From Pseudomonadota bacterium (lineage in GTDB: Bacteria > Desulfobacterota > Desulfobulbia > Desulfobulbales > Desulfocapsaceae): a stretch of DNA of 64,000 nucleotides. A model generated the notes under the pieces. The model had not been told where the DNA came from and searched no databases. It saw only the letters and a list, made by a program, of their open reading frames with translations. The stretch is taken from assembly GCA_018821785.1 (NCBI GenBank), contig JAHJLI010000192.1, positions 1 through 64,000 on the forward strand. Reading direction: 5' to 3'. Shown here in pieces: positions 44,725 through 52,781 of the stretch. Positions within the stretch are counted from its first letter, which is position 1. Each line of letters begins with the position of its first letter. The position numbers and the translations under genes were made by a program.

Positions 44725-44937
44725 TCAGGAAAAACCGGATTTCTTGCCGCAACCTGTCGGTGCGGCGACCGGTGACGGGCCGCCAGAACCACGTCTGAAG
44801 CTTCCGACCGAAAGAATCTTGCCCACATCGTTGCTTTGGCATTTTCGGCACTGTACTTCTGTTTCCTTGTTGCTGGAGGTGTTGAGGATTTCAAAAATGT
44901 GCCCACAAGCTGCGCATTTATATTCGTAAATCGGCAT
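44725..44937 (-). CDS. FmdB-type zinc-ribbon protein
   Basis: The product has 70 residues. The FmdB ribbon begins MPIYEYKCAACGHIFE and continues VQCRKCQSNDVGKILS, with Cys8, Cys11, Cys30 and Cys33 as the metal site. The tail is Gly/Ser/Pro-rich. The family was named as a regulator of formamide genes but its general role is unknown. Confidence 0.9.
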   Translation of the reverse strand: MPIYEYKCAACGHIFEILNTSSNKETEVQCRKCQSNDVGKILSVGSFRRGSGGPSPVAAPTGCGKKSGFS

Positions 44938-45000
44938 TGATAATTCTCCTGGGTGTCATCCCGTGGCTTTTGAACCGGAAGGGATGGTGGTTGTGTAAAT

Positions 45001-45256
45001 GAAGACCCCGACTGCGTGGCTTCCGCCGTCTTCGCCAGGGTCGGTTAATTTCAGTAAGGATGAGAAAATGTTGCAGTCCTTACAGATGTTTGGTTTTTCT
45101 TTATGGCAGGAATCCTTGGTATAATACCATAAGGTTCCGCACGGGAACCAGCACAGATAGCCCAGCCATAGCTAAAGTTAATAAGCATAGGTTGCAAAAT
45201 TACCAGATCCTGGCAGGATCACGGCTGTGATTTTCCTCCTTGGGCGGGGGAAAATC
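45001..45256. other. Structure-rich intergenic region with several hairpins
   Basis: No gene is visible in 44938-45348, but inverted repeats are dense. GAAGAC/GTCTTC and CCGAC/GTCGG are alternative pairings at 45001-45044. TGGTATAATACCA is at 45117-45129, GGTTCC/GGAACC at 45133-45149, GATCCT/AGGATC at 45206-45220, and GATTTTCC/GGAAAATC at 45229-45256. A small RNA or structured leader of the lipoprotein gene is plausible. Confidence 0.4.
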
Positions 45257-45348
45257 TGTTCAATTGTGCAATTCATGGTTATTATAAAAAATCCCGTTTA
45301 TCGGGCTTAGGTGATAGCGAAGATCATTTGACCTGGAGGTTACACACT

Positions 45349-45864
45349 ATGATAATACATAAGGCGGCTGTACGGACGTGCACCATAATGATGTGTCTGG
45401 GACTCATGGTTTTGTCCGGGTGCGCTTATAATCTGAAGCCGGAGGCGGGCGCTGTCGCCTGGAAAGATGCCCGTATCGCTCTGGCCGATGCGATACCTGA
45501 CGGAATTTATGAAACCGGGGATGTACGTGTCACCTATTCTCTCGCACAAAAAGGCGAAATATGTACTCTTACCGGCAAGCTGGTGTTTGACCGGAGTTTG
45601 AGTGATTCATTTCCGGTTATTACCAGGTTCTTATTTTACATGAGCTATCTTGATGATGCAGGGAAAGTTATTGAAACAGTCGATATCTCTCCGGTAATTC
45701 ATGCTTTTAGCGCCATTCCTGACAGCTTGCCGCTCAATTTTTCCGGCGTTCGACCTGCCGGCAGCAAGGCTTTCGCCTTCCACTATTATGGCGGGTTCCA
45801 TGCCACTCCGCTGAAAGAAGGTGGGCAGTGGGATATTTACCACTTCCCGTTTAGGGACCGTTAA
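45349..45864 (+). CDS. Putative outer-membrane lipoprotein of unknown function
   Basis: The start at 45349 follows TGGAGG by 7 nt and gives 171 residues. A lipobox LSGC at the end of MMCLGLMVLSGCAYN predicts lipid attachment at Cys. The mature part contains VTYSLAQKGEICTLTGKLVF, FLFYMSYLDDAGKVIE and AFAFHYYGGFHATP, without a named domain. Ala after Cys points to the outer membrane. The leader region upstream is rich in hairpins. Confidence 0.7.
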   Translation: MIIHKAAVRTCTIMMCLGLMVLSGCAYNLKPEAGAVAWKDARIALADAIPDGIYETGDVRVTYSLAQKGEICTLTGKLVFDRSLSDSFPVITRFLFYMSYLDDAGKVIETVDISPVIHAFSAIPDSLPLNFSGVRPAGSKAFAFHYYGGFHATPLKEGGQWDIYHFPFRDR

Positions 45865-45987
45865 GAAATAACTACTTCCATTAACTCCATTTCTTTACGG
45901 CCCCTTATGCCGTTTATGGTATGGAAATGGATTGCTTATTATTTGAACGACGGCGTAATTGAATAATGGCAATAATCGCCAAAACCA

Positions 45988-46779
45988 ATGACCATCGATA
46001 AAAATCAATTTCTCACCGGTTTGAAATCCCTGCTCCGCTATCACCAGGCAAGCGGGATTGACAGCTATCCAAAAGGTGCCGACAGTGAGGCATTTCTTGG
46101 TTTTCAGCCGGTGCCTTCTTTATCGTCCAGGTCGGTGGTTGAGGCAGGTAAGGTGAATCGCCGGCAGGAAAAGGATGGGCGAAGTAGTGGCACATCGCCT
46201 GAAAAATCGCCGCTGAGGCTTACCGATATTGCCGACGAGATAGCTGCCTGTCACGCCTGCGATCTCCACAAACAGCGACTCTATCCGGTGGCTGGCCGCG
46301 GTCCTGAAAAGGTTCGCCTGCTCCTTGTTGGAGACTGGCTGGCGAGCGATGAGCAGGGACAGCTGCCGCATGGCCAACTTTTTGGTGTAGAGCAGGATCT
46401 GATGCTTGCCAGGATGCTTGCCGCCATTCAGCTTCCGGTAGGTTCTGTGTTCATCACCAATGTCATCAAATGCGCCGTTCCCGCCAACTGCCAGCCCCAG
46501 GCCAATCATGTGGAGAGCTGCGTCTCGTTTTTGCGCCGACAGATTACCGTACTGCTTCCTGAAATCATTTGCACTATGGGGATGGTTGCTGCTCGTGCGG
46601 TGCTCGAAAAATCTCTTCCTTTATCGCGTCTTCGCGGCAGATTCCATGAATACCAGGTGAGCGGGGATGTGAAAATTCCGGTTGTCACCACCTATCATCC
46701 CACCTATTTGCTGCAAAATTCAGAAATGAAAGCGGCAACCTGGGCTGATCTACAGCTGCTTGCCAAAGAACTTCAATAA
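45988..46779 (+). CDS. Family-4-like uracil-DNA glycosylase (iron-sulfur)
   Basis: The product has 263 residues. An unstructured N-terminal 85 residues precede the domain. The [4Fe-4S] cysteines are CHAC and CAVPANC-x9-C. Downstream, TNVIKCAVP and TTYHPTYLL match the family. The active-site motif is unusual: the canonical GExPGxxE...PFVG block reads GDWLASDEQGQLPHGQLFG, so the usual acidic/FVG residues are altered. It may act on a different damaged base or have weak activity. A ribosome-binding site is not obvious. It overlaps the convergent phosphatase fragment by 7 bp. Confidence 0.75.
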   Translation: MTIDKNQFLTGLKSLLRYHQASGIDSYPKGADSEAFLGFQPVPSLSSRSVVEAGKVNRRQEKDGRSSGTSPEKSPLRLTDIADEIAACHACDLHKQRLYPVAGRGPEKVRLLLVGDWLASDEQGQLPHGQLFGVEQDLMLARMLAAIQLPVGSVFITNVIKCAVPANCQPQANHVESCVSFLRRQITVLLPEIICTMGMVAARAVLEKSLPLSRLRGRFHEYQVSGDVKIPVVTTYHPTYLLQNSEMKAATWADLQLLAKELQ

Positions 46780-47180
46780 AGGGTGGCGATGACCCTCTCC
46801 TTCACCGCCTGCCTGGCCTCGCCACCGAGCGCGGAAAAATGCCAGCCCATGTCCATCCGTCGGGCAAGCTCTTCTTTAAAGTTTTCCTTGATTTCCGGGA
46901 TAGTCAGTCCTTCCCACTGGCTCCAGCTCTGTTCTCTTAGCCGGGCATCAAATGTGATGGGTAGCTGCAGTTCTTGATTGAGGATGGCAACGGTTTCCTG
47001 CACTCGACCCAGGTCGCTGGCAATAATGCGGTCCCAGACCCACCTTTTTAAGGTTGGCAACCACAGGCCGGTCTGTTCACGTCCTTTCTCGGTCAGTGGC
47101 GAATCGCCGAAGCCTTGGATTCTTTTCTGGGTATTCCAGATTGTTTGTCCATGCCTGAGCAAGCCGAAAGTGGTGTTCAA
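46773..47180 (-). CDS. Truncated histidine phosphatase (phosphoglycerate-mutase-like)
   Basis: The product has 135 residues against about 200 for the family. The N-terminal RHG motif is intact (FGLLRHGQTIWNTQKRIQG, with His10), followed by DSPLTEKGREQ, IIASDLGRVQETVAIL and REQSWSQWEGLT. The frame stops at GGEARQAVKERVIATLY, just before the segment that normally carries the second catalytic His (VSHGG type). The missing part is replaced by the end of the convergent glycosylase gene. It is probably inactive, or a pseudogene produced by deletion. Confidence 0.75.
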   Translation of the reverse strand: MNTTFGLLRHGQTIWNTQKRIQGFGDSPLTEKGREQTGLWLPTLKRWVWDRIIASDLGRVQETVAILNQELQLPITFDARLREQSWSQWEGLTIPEIKENFKEELARRMDMGWHFSALGGEARQAVKERVIATLY

Positions 47181-47231
47181 AATGGCTGGAGGGTGGTGAA
47201 AGGAGAAAAAATTGTCAAAAGAGGGTGTCGC

Positions 47232-47783
47232 CTAGAAACTCATAGTCAACTGGTTGCTGATCATGATAATACTTTCCACGTTGGTATAGCTGCTTCGGTC
47301 GTTAAAAAGTGTGCCGGTATCCATGTAGCCGAAATGCAACTCGTATGAAAGGTTTCTGACCAGCTTGTAAATTACTCCGAGGTTTGCTTCCCAGCTTGAT
47401 TCATTTTCGTAGTTGAGCGAGTCAGGGGCCCACAGATTACGAGTAACACCGAAGGTTCCTTGGATGGAAATCTTCTGAGTGGCATCGAAGGTGGCACCTA
47501 CAGCGATGCCGTTGGCATTAGAGGTGGGGGAAATGGCTTCACCTACAAAAACCTTTCCAACATGCTCACTGTTGAGGATGTCGGAGACAGCGTTGGTAAT
47601 GAGGAGCGGTTGGAAATCAGCAAAATATCGGGACCTTCCGCTGCCCTGGTTATCTGTAATGGCACCGAGATTATATGAAGTCACCTTGTAGGCACTATGG
47701 GTGGCCTTCCCCTCGGCATAGGACAGGGAACTCTGGCAGAAAAACAGTGAGGCAGCCAGTATGGATAGGGTGAGTTTCTTCAT
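47232..47783 (-). CDS. Exported outer-membrane-barrel-like protein of unknown function
   Basis: The product has 183 residues. A signal peptide spans about 1-23 (ending LSYA). The rest alternates polar and hydrophobic residues and ends in aromatic MSF, as in small outer-membrane beta-barrels; repeating patterns such as KISIQGTFGVTRN, WEANLGVIYKL and LSYELHFGYMDTG look like strands. No family is recognised. The gap 47784-48146 upstream shows no gene. Confidence 0.6.
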   Translation of the reverse strand: MKKLTLSILAASLFFCQSSLSYAEGKATHSAYKVTSYNLGAITDNQGSGRSRYFADFQPLLITNAVSDILNSEHVGKVFVGEAISPTSNANGIAVGATFDATQKISIQGTFGVTRNLWAPDSLNYENESSWEANLGVIYKLVRNLSYELHFGYMDTGTLFNDRSSYTNVESIIMISNQLTMSF

Positions 47784-48146
47784 TTTATAATCAGATGAAC
47801 AGTGTGTTTGTGAACCATGCAGTGTTTGAAGTCTCCTTTGGAGGAGGTAAAGTTCAAAAAACTGTACTTATATAATTCATCGCAAGCGACAAAAAGTCAA
47901 GAGGAAAGTGCGTGTCAGAAAAAAATTACTGGCTGGTGACATCCTGTTCGGCACCCGGAAATGCTGGAGCAGCGATTGTACTGAGACGTGCGAGGAGTAA
48001 AGCAATACCGGGCAGGCAATGTGAGTCAATTTACAGATATCCGCCATACTGAGACTTGCCTTGCTTGTGCCGAAGATTTGCGATATAGATAGTTTTTTGA
48101 AAACAAAAAAAATATCTTGCTGTAAGCAATAAAATTGGGAGATGTC

Positions 48147-49892
48147 ATGCGGACAAAAGAGATGATGTTGGCTTTTCTTTGCTTTTTTATATTTGGTTCG
48201 ACAGTGGTGTATGGCAAGGACACCAATGAAAAATATCGAATCGTATTTTCAGCCTTTGATATAAGCTCGGTCGGTAGCTACGCTTACCTGAGCAACGGAA
48301 TCCAGAGCATGCTGGCCAGTCGCCTGGCAGCCAGGGACCGGGTGGTAGTGCTGGATCGCACCTTCAGTGAAAGGGAACTGATCTCTTTAAAAAACAAACA
48401 AACCGCTGTTGCGAAAGGCTCCGAAACGACGGTGGCTGATTACCTCGTGAGCGGATCGCTGTATGGGCTTAAAACCGGTTTAAGTATTCAAGTTGTTCTC
48501 TATCCTTTCGCAGCAGACAAAGAAACCTTGCGTTTTGAGGCACTCGTCAAGAATTCGGAAAACATGATAACCGATGTTGATAAGCTTTCGCTTGAAATTG
48601 CCCAGTCCGTCTTCGGTTACAAAACGGTTGATGATCCAGTGGCGTTGAAGGCCGGAGTCGAAGGGGAAGGTGTTTCCGGCTTTATTACTGCCCATCCTGA
48701 GGCTGCCTACAAAAAAAGTGTAAATACCGGAGTGGTTGTCGGTGCAGCCGGGAGTACTGTGCAGGTAACAGCCAGAGAAGGGAAAAGAAGCGTAACGCTC
48801 TCCAGTGAAATACGCGCTCTTGCAACTGGTGATATAGATGGCGACGGTGCCGACGAAATTGTTGTTTTAGTCGGCAACACTCTTGAACTTTATAGACAGG
48901 ATGGCAAGAAGATCAGCAAGGTTGCGGTGGCAAACCTGCCACCGGCCCTGGCATGCCATGCCATTAATATGGCTGATCTTGATAAAAATGGTCGGGTGGA
49001 AATCTATGTCAGCAGTACCGATGGGTTAAATATATCCTCCCTCATTGTCGGTTGGGACAAGGAAAAGGGCTTTCGCATCGTGACTGAAAATATTCCCTGG
49101 TACATCCGGCCACTCCTCGTCCCGGGCAAGGGTTGGCGACTGGCCGGGCAAAAAAGAGGGGTGGGGAAAACTGAGCTGGTGAAGGCGGGCATTTATCTGC
49201 TCGACCTGGATGCGACAAATACCGCCACACAAGGAGAGCAGCTCCCTCTGCCGTCGGGGGTAAACCTTTTTGACTTCGTTTTTGCCGATCTCGATGGCGA
49301 TGGAGCACCTGAGACCGTTGCCATAGACAAGAAGGAGCGAATAAAGGTCTTTAACCGGGCCAATGAACTTTTATGGGTGAGCAAAAGGACGTTTGGTGGA
49401 AGTCAGATCTATCTCGGTCCGAGTCGAGGGGGGGCGGTAAGTGTGCAAGATCGAAGAAATTTCACATTGGAAGAGGACATCGATCGGGAACTGATATTTG
49501 TGCCGGGCAGGCTTGTTGTCGCCGATGTAGATAATAACGGCCGCCAGGAAATAGTCGTTAATGAAAACACTCTGTCCGCCATGAGCATTTTGGAAAAGAT
49601 GCGGATATATAACGACGGGATAATTGTAGGGCTGGCCTGGGATGGAGCCGCCTTGAACGAGGCATGGCGAACCGGAACCTTTAAAGGATATATTGCTGGT
49701 TTTGGTTTCTCGGTGCTGAGTAAACCTGGGGATACCGGACAGATCACCAACGCGGAAGACAAGAAAACCCTTGTTAGCCTGCATGTCGGGCATCTTCCCA
49801 GAAGTGGCACTTTGGTCGGCCTTTTACCGGGAACCGGAGAAACCCAAATTACGGCCTATGATTTGGAGTTTTCCGTCGGAAAAACGAAGTGA
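48147..49892 (+). CDS. Exported FG-GAP/VCBS-type repeat protein with CsgG/TolB-like N-terminus
   Basis: The start at 48147 follows GGGAGA and gives 581 residues; the TTG at 48135 is less likely. The signal peptide is MRTKEMMLAFLCFFIFGSTV and the next few residues. Residues 30-170 resemble the N-terminal domain of outer-membrane CsgG/LpoB-like proteins (SVGSYAYLSNGIQSMLASRL, DRTFSERELISLK, LVSGSLYGLKTGLSI). From about residue 215, beta-propeller repeats with Asp-rich loops appear (TGDIDGDGADEIVVL, MADLDKNGRVEIYV, FADLDGDGAPETVAI, VADVDNNGRQEIVV), typical calcium-binding FG-GAP blades. A periplasmic or surface binding role is likely; the partner is unknown. Confidence 0.75.
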   Translation: MRTKEMMLAFLCFFIFGSTVVYGKDTNEKYRIVFSAFDISSVGSYAYLSNGIQSMLASRLAARDRVVVLDRTFSERELISLKNKQTAVAKGSETTVADYLVSGSLYGLKTGLSIQVVLYPFAADKETLRFEALVKNSENMITDVDKLSLEIAQSVFGYKTVDDPVALKAGVEGEGVSGFITAHPEAAYKKSVNTGVVVGAAGSTVQVTAREGKRSVTLSSEIRALATGDIDGDGADEIVVLVGNTLELYRQDGKKISKVAVANLPPALACHAINMADLDKNGRVEIYVSSTDGLNISSLIVGWDKEKGFRIVTENIPWYIRPLLVPGKGWRLAGQKRGVGKTELVKAGIYLLDLDATNTATQGEQLPLPSGVNLFDFVFADLDGDGAPETVAIDKKERIKVFNRANELLWVSKRTFGGSQIYLGPSRGGAVSVQDRRNFTLEEDIDRELIFVPGRLVVADVDNNGRQEIVVNENTLSAMSILEKMRIYNDGIIVGLAWDGAALNEAWRTGTFKGYIAGFGFSVLSKPGDTGQITNAEDKKTLVSLHVGHLPRSGTLVGLLPGTGETQITAYDLEFSVGKTK

Positions 49893-49946
49893 TAAAAACT
49901 CATTTTTTTGGCAGTATAAAAAATTATACCCATAAGTAAAAAAATC

Positions 49947-49973
49947 TTGACATAGGGAGTTCCCAAGTATAAC
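49947..49973 (+). promoter_or_regulatory. Putative sigma-70 promoter of the porin gene
   Basis: TTGACA (49947-49952) and TATAAC (49968-49973) are 15 bp apart, about 140 bp before the porin start. Confidence 0.5.
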
Positions 49974-50028
49974 GTAGGGCATAGCTAAGTGTCTTTGCCG
50001 GTTTTCTTTCGGAGAATATGGGAGGTTG

Positions 50029-50085
50029 AGCTGGTGGTCAGCTTGATGAGCCGGGTAAAGGGAAAGTGGCCCCTTGAAAAAGGGG
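50029..50085 (+). promoter_or_regulatory. Structured leader of the porin mRNA
   Basis: AGCTG/CAGCT (50029-50043) and CCCCTT-GAAA-AAGGGG (50070-50085) form two stem-loops between the promoter and the AGGAG site. A stabilising or small-RNA-targeted leader is possible. Confidence 0.4.
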
Positions 50086-50113
50086 TGTAAAACCTAATCA
50101 GGAGAGATAAAAA

Positions 50114-51271
50114 ATGAAGAAAATAATTGCTTCAGCTGTAGGTCTCATGCTCGCTGGCGGAATTGCTACTACCGCTTCCGCTGCACTTGAGAGTCAGTTT
50201 GGTGGTTACTGGCGTAATCGTTTGTTTATTCAGGATAATTTTGATGGCGTGGATTCTCCGAGCTACTATCGTGCTGATCAGCGAACCCGTTTGTATTATA
50301 CCGCCAAGTTTAGCGATGACTTCAAATTCGTCAATAAATTTGAGTTCAACTCAATCTGGGGTGATAAAGTCGGTGGTGACATCGGTGCTGACGGTAATAT
50401 CTGGGTTGTCAAAAATTCTTACGCCGATTTCAACATGGGCAAAATGCTCAACGTCAAGCTTGGTATCCAGCCAGCTGTAGTTGCCCGCGGCTTCATCTTT
50501 GATGATGACTTCTCAGGAGCGATAGCCACCCTTAAATTCGGTAATGTCTCTGTTCCTTTGGTGTACATGTCCGCAAGAAGCGAAGATGCTGGTGCACAAA
50601 CTGCCGATGAGGACATTTTTGCAGCCTTGGCAGCAGTTAAAATCAGTGATGCAATATCTGTAACTCCGTATTTTGTCTTACACACCATCAGTGGCGAAGA
50701 CACCGACAACTGGTATGCTGGTGTTGATGCCGACATGAAGTTTGGTTCTGTTTCAGTTTGGGGTACAGGTATCTACAATGGTGGTAAAATTGCTGGTGTA
50801 GATAACGTTGCCTTCTTGGGTGCTTTCGGTGTTGATGCAGGCGTTGCCCATGGCCAGTTCTTGTATGGCAGTGGCGATGATGGCACGGATGCAACCGAGA
50901 ACAATGCCTTCGTCCAGGCCCCTGGTTCCATATATTATGGATCAGAGATTTTGGGACTCGGTGTATTTGATAACCAGACAATAACCGCCAAAGGTTATGG
51001 TACTGTGTCCAATAATATGGCTGCCAATGTTGGTGCCACCATCAAGCCGATGGACAAACTGACCCTTAATGCCGATGTTTGGTATTACGCTCTTGCAGAG
51101 GAAAATGCTGCCGGTGATACCGAACTTGGTATCGAATTTGACGGCAAAGTAGCTTACAATATCTATGACAACCTGACCGCTGAGTATGTATTCGCCTATC
51201 TCGTTGCTGGTGATGCTGTCGGTGATGAAGACATTATCGAGACTGGTGTACGTTTCTCCCTCAAGTTCTAA
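50114..51271 (+). CDS. Outer-membrane porin-like beta-barrel protein
   Basis: The product has 385 residues. The signal peptide is MKKIIASAVGLMLAGGIATT plus ASA. The mature protein alternates strands and Asp-rich loops (YWRNRLFIQDNFDG, TRLYYTAKFSDDFKFVNKF, LNVKLGIQPAVVARGFIFD, LTLNADVWYYALAEE). It ends GVRFSLKF, with the terminal Phe needed for barrel assembly. It is likely an abundant general or substrate-specific porin. Strong ribosome-binding site (AGGAG), structured leader and an efficient terminator suggest high expression. Confidence 0.85.
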   Translation: MKKIIASAVGLMLAGGIATTASAALESQFGGYWRNRLFIQDNFDGVDSPSYYRADQRTRLYYTAKFSDDFKFVNKFEFNSIWGDKVGGDIGADGNIWVVKNSYADFNMGKMLNVKLGIQPAVVARGFIFDDDFSGAIATLKFGNVSVPLVYMSARSEDAGAQTADEDIFAALAAVKISDAISVTPYFVLHTISGEDTDNWYAGVDADMKFGSVSVWGTGIYNGGKIAGVDNVAFLGAFGVDAGVAHGQFLYGSGDDGTDATENNAFVQAPGSIYYGSEILGLGVFDNQTITAKGYGTVSNNMAANVGATIKPMDKLTLNADVWYYALAEENAAGDTELGIEFDGKVAYNIYDNLTAEYVFAYLVAGDAVGDEDIIETGVRFSLKF

Positions 51272-51310
51272 TTTGAGGTTCTGCACGAGTTAGTTCGTAG
51301 TAAGGCATAA

Positions 51311-51347
51311 AAGCCCGGTGGAGGAAACTCCACCGGGCTTTTTTTTT
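51311..51347 (+). terminator. Rho-independent terminator after the porin gene
   Basis: A perfect 13-bp GC-rich stem (51311-51323 with 51328-51340) closed by a GAAA tetraloop is followed by a run of T residues. Confidence 0.95.
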
Positions 51348-51374
51348 CTTTTTCATGAGGGTAGCAAAAGAACC

Positions 51375-52781
51375 ATGCAAAGTAATACCGGGCGTTGGCT
51401 GGTTCTGGTCATGGTGATGACAGGAGTTTTCCTTTCCACCATGGACAGCGGCATGATCAATGTCGCTCTGCCGACAATCATGCGTTCTTTGGGGCTCAGC
51501 CTTGAGTACGCTGAATTTATAGTAACCTTTTATCTGCTGACGATCACGGTTACGCTGGTTTTTTGGGGTGGTTTTGCTGACAGGCTGGGGCGGGGGAATA
51601 TCTATCTGACCGGCATGCTGGTGTTTTCTGTTGGTTCTCTTGCCTGCTATTTTTCATCCAGTTACCAAAGTTTGCTGGCGAGCCGCTTTCTTCAGGCCCT
51701 GGGGGCATCGATGATGATGTCTTCCGGCCCGGTCCTAATAAAAATGGTTTTCCCTGCCGACCACCTGGGTCGCAGCCTTGGTCTTGTCGGTATCGCCACC
51801 GCCTCTGGTCTCCTCGCCGGGCCGTTTATCAGCGGGTTATTGCTCAGTATGTTTTCCTGGCGGGAAATTTTCCTGGTCAGCTTGCCGGTCAGTATTATGG
51901 TCTTGTTTGTTGGCCGGTTCTTCATTCTTCCGCGACTGTCGCAACCAGATGCCAAACAGCCCATGCGGCCTTTTGTCTTTGATTGGCGGGGCAGTTGCTG
52001 CTGGGTGGCGATGGTTGTTCTTGGTATGGTGATTTTCCACCGCCTGGATCGGTTCCTGAGTTTTGCAAATATACTGAGCCTTGTTCTTTTCGCGGGCCTG
52101 GTCGTCGCCTTTATCCGCATCGAGAAAAATGCAGAGAGCCCGATTCTGCCGATCGGCCTGTTAAGAAAAAGATTCTATTGGGTGGCAGTGCTCACTGCAG
52201 CCATTTCCTTTGCCACTCTGTTTACCGTATTGGTGCTGGTGCCTTTCTACCTTGGATATGTGATCCAGTTGCCGGTTGCGCAAATTGGACGAGTTATGAT
52301 GGCGGTACCGGCAACGCTTATTCTTCTTTCACCGCTTTCTGGTTGGCTGTACGACAAGATCGGGGCAAGGTTTTTAACTACAGCCGGTTTAGGTCTCTGT
52401 TGTCTCGCACTCATCGGCCTGGCCGCTCTTTCAGCCGACAGCTCAATAGCAGAGATAACAGTCAAACTCGCCCTGCTTGGCGCTGGGCAATCAGTGTTTC
52501 TCACGCCGAATAGCGCTTCGGTCCTTTCGCAAGTTGGTGAGGAGCACGCGGGAATCACTGCTGGAATACTGGCGACCGCCAGAAATTTTGGTATGGTTGC
52601 CGGGGCTACACTTGCAGCCGCCCTGTTCTCGTGGTGGTTCACCTTCTATAGCGGCGGCGGCCATTTGGCCGATTATACCCAGAATGACCGCAACGCCTTC
52701 ATCCTTGCTTTAAAAACCACCTTTCTCATATCAGCATGTTTTGCGCTATTGGGAGGTATTTTTTCAGCTCGTCGGGGATGA
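51375..52781 (+). CDS. MFS transporter, DHA2 (EmrB/QacA-like) drug efflux type
   Basis: The start at 51375, after the porin terminator, gives 468 residues and 12-14 hydrophobic segments. MFS motifs: FLSTMDSGMINVALPTIMRS in the first helix (the DHA2-typical D-x(4)-NVALP pattern), GGFADRLGRGNIYL for loop 2-3, and LGLVGIATASGLLAGPFISG for the antiporter motif C. It should export hydrophobic compounds by proton antiport. No membrane-fusion partner is adjacent. Its 3' end overlaps the convergent kinase gene by 18 bp. Confidence 0.85.
   Translation: MQSNTGRWLVLVMVMTGVFLSTMDSGMINVALPTIMRSLGLSLEYAEFIVTFYLLTITVTLVFWGGFADRLGRGNIYLTGMLVFSVGSLACYFSSSYQSLLASRFLQALGASMMMSSGPVLIKMVFPADHLGRSLGLVGIATASGLLAGPFISGLLLSMFSWREIFLVSLPVSIMVLFVGRFFILPRLSQPDAKQPMRPFVFDWRGSCCWVAMVVLGMVIFHRLDRFLSFANILSLVLFAGLVVAFIRIEKNAESPILPIGLLRKRFYWVAVLTAAISFATLFTVLVLVPFYLGYVIQLPVAQIGRVMMAVPATLILLSPLSGWLYDKIGARFLTTAGLGLCCLALIGLAALSADSSIAEITVKLALLGAGQSVFLTPNSASVLSQVGEEHAGITAGILATARNFGMVAGATLAAALFSWWFTFYSGGGHLADYTQNDRNAFILALKTTFLISACFALLGGIFSARRG

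Noticed and set aside
44938-45348. tmRNA, RNase P RNA or SRP RNA in the structured gap
   Set aside because: None of the conserved cores of these RNAs was seen.
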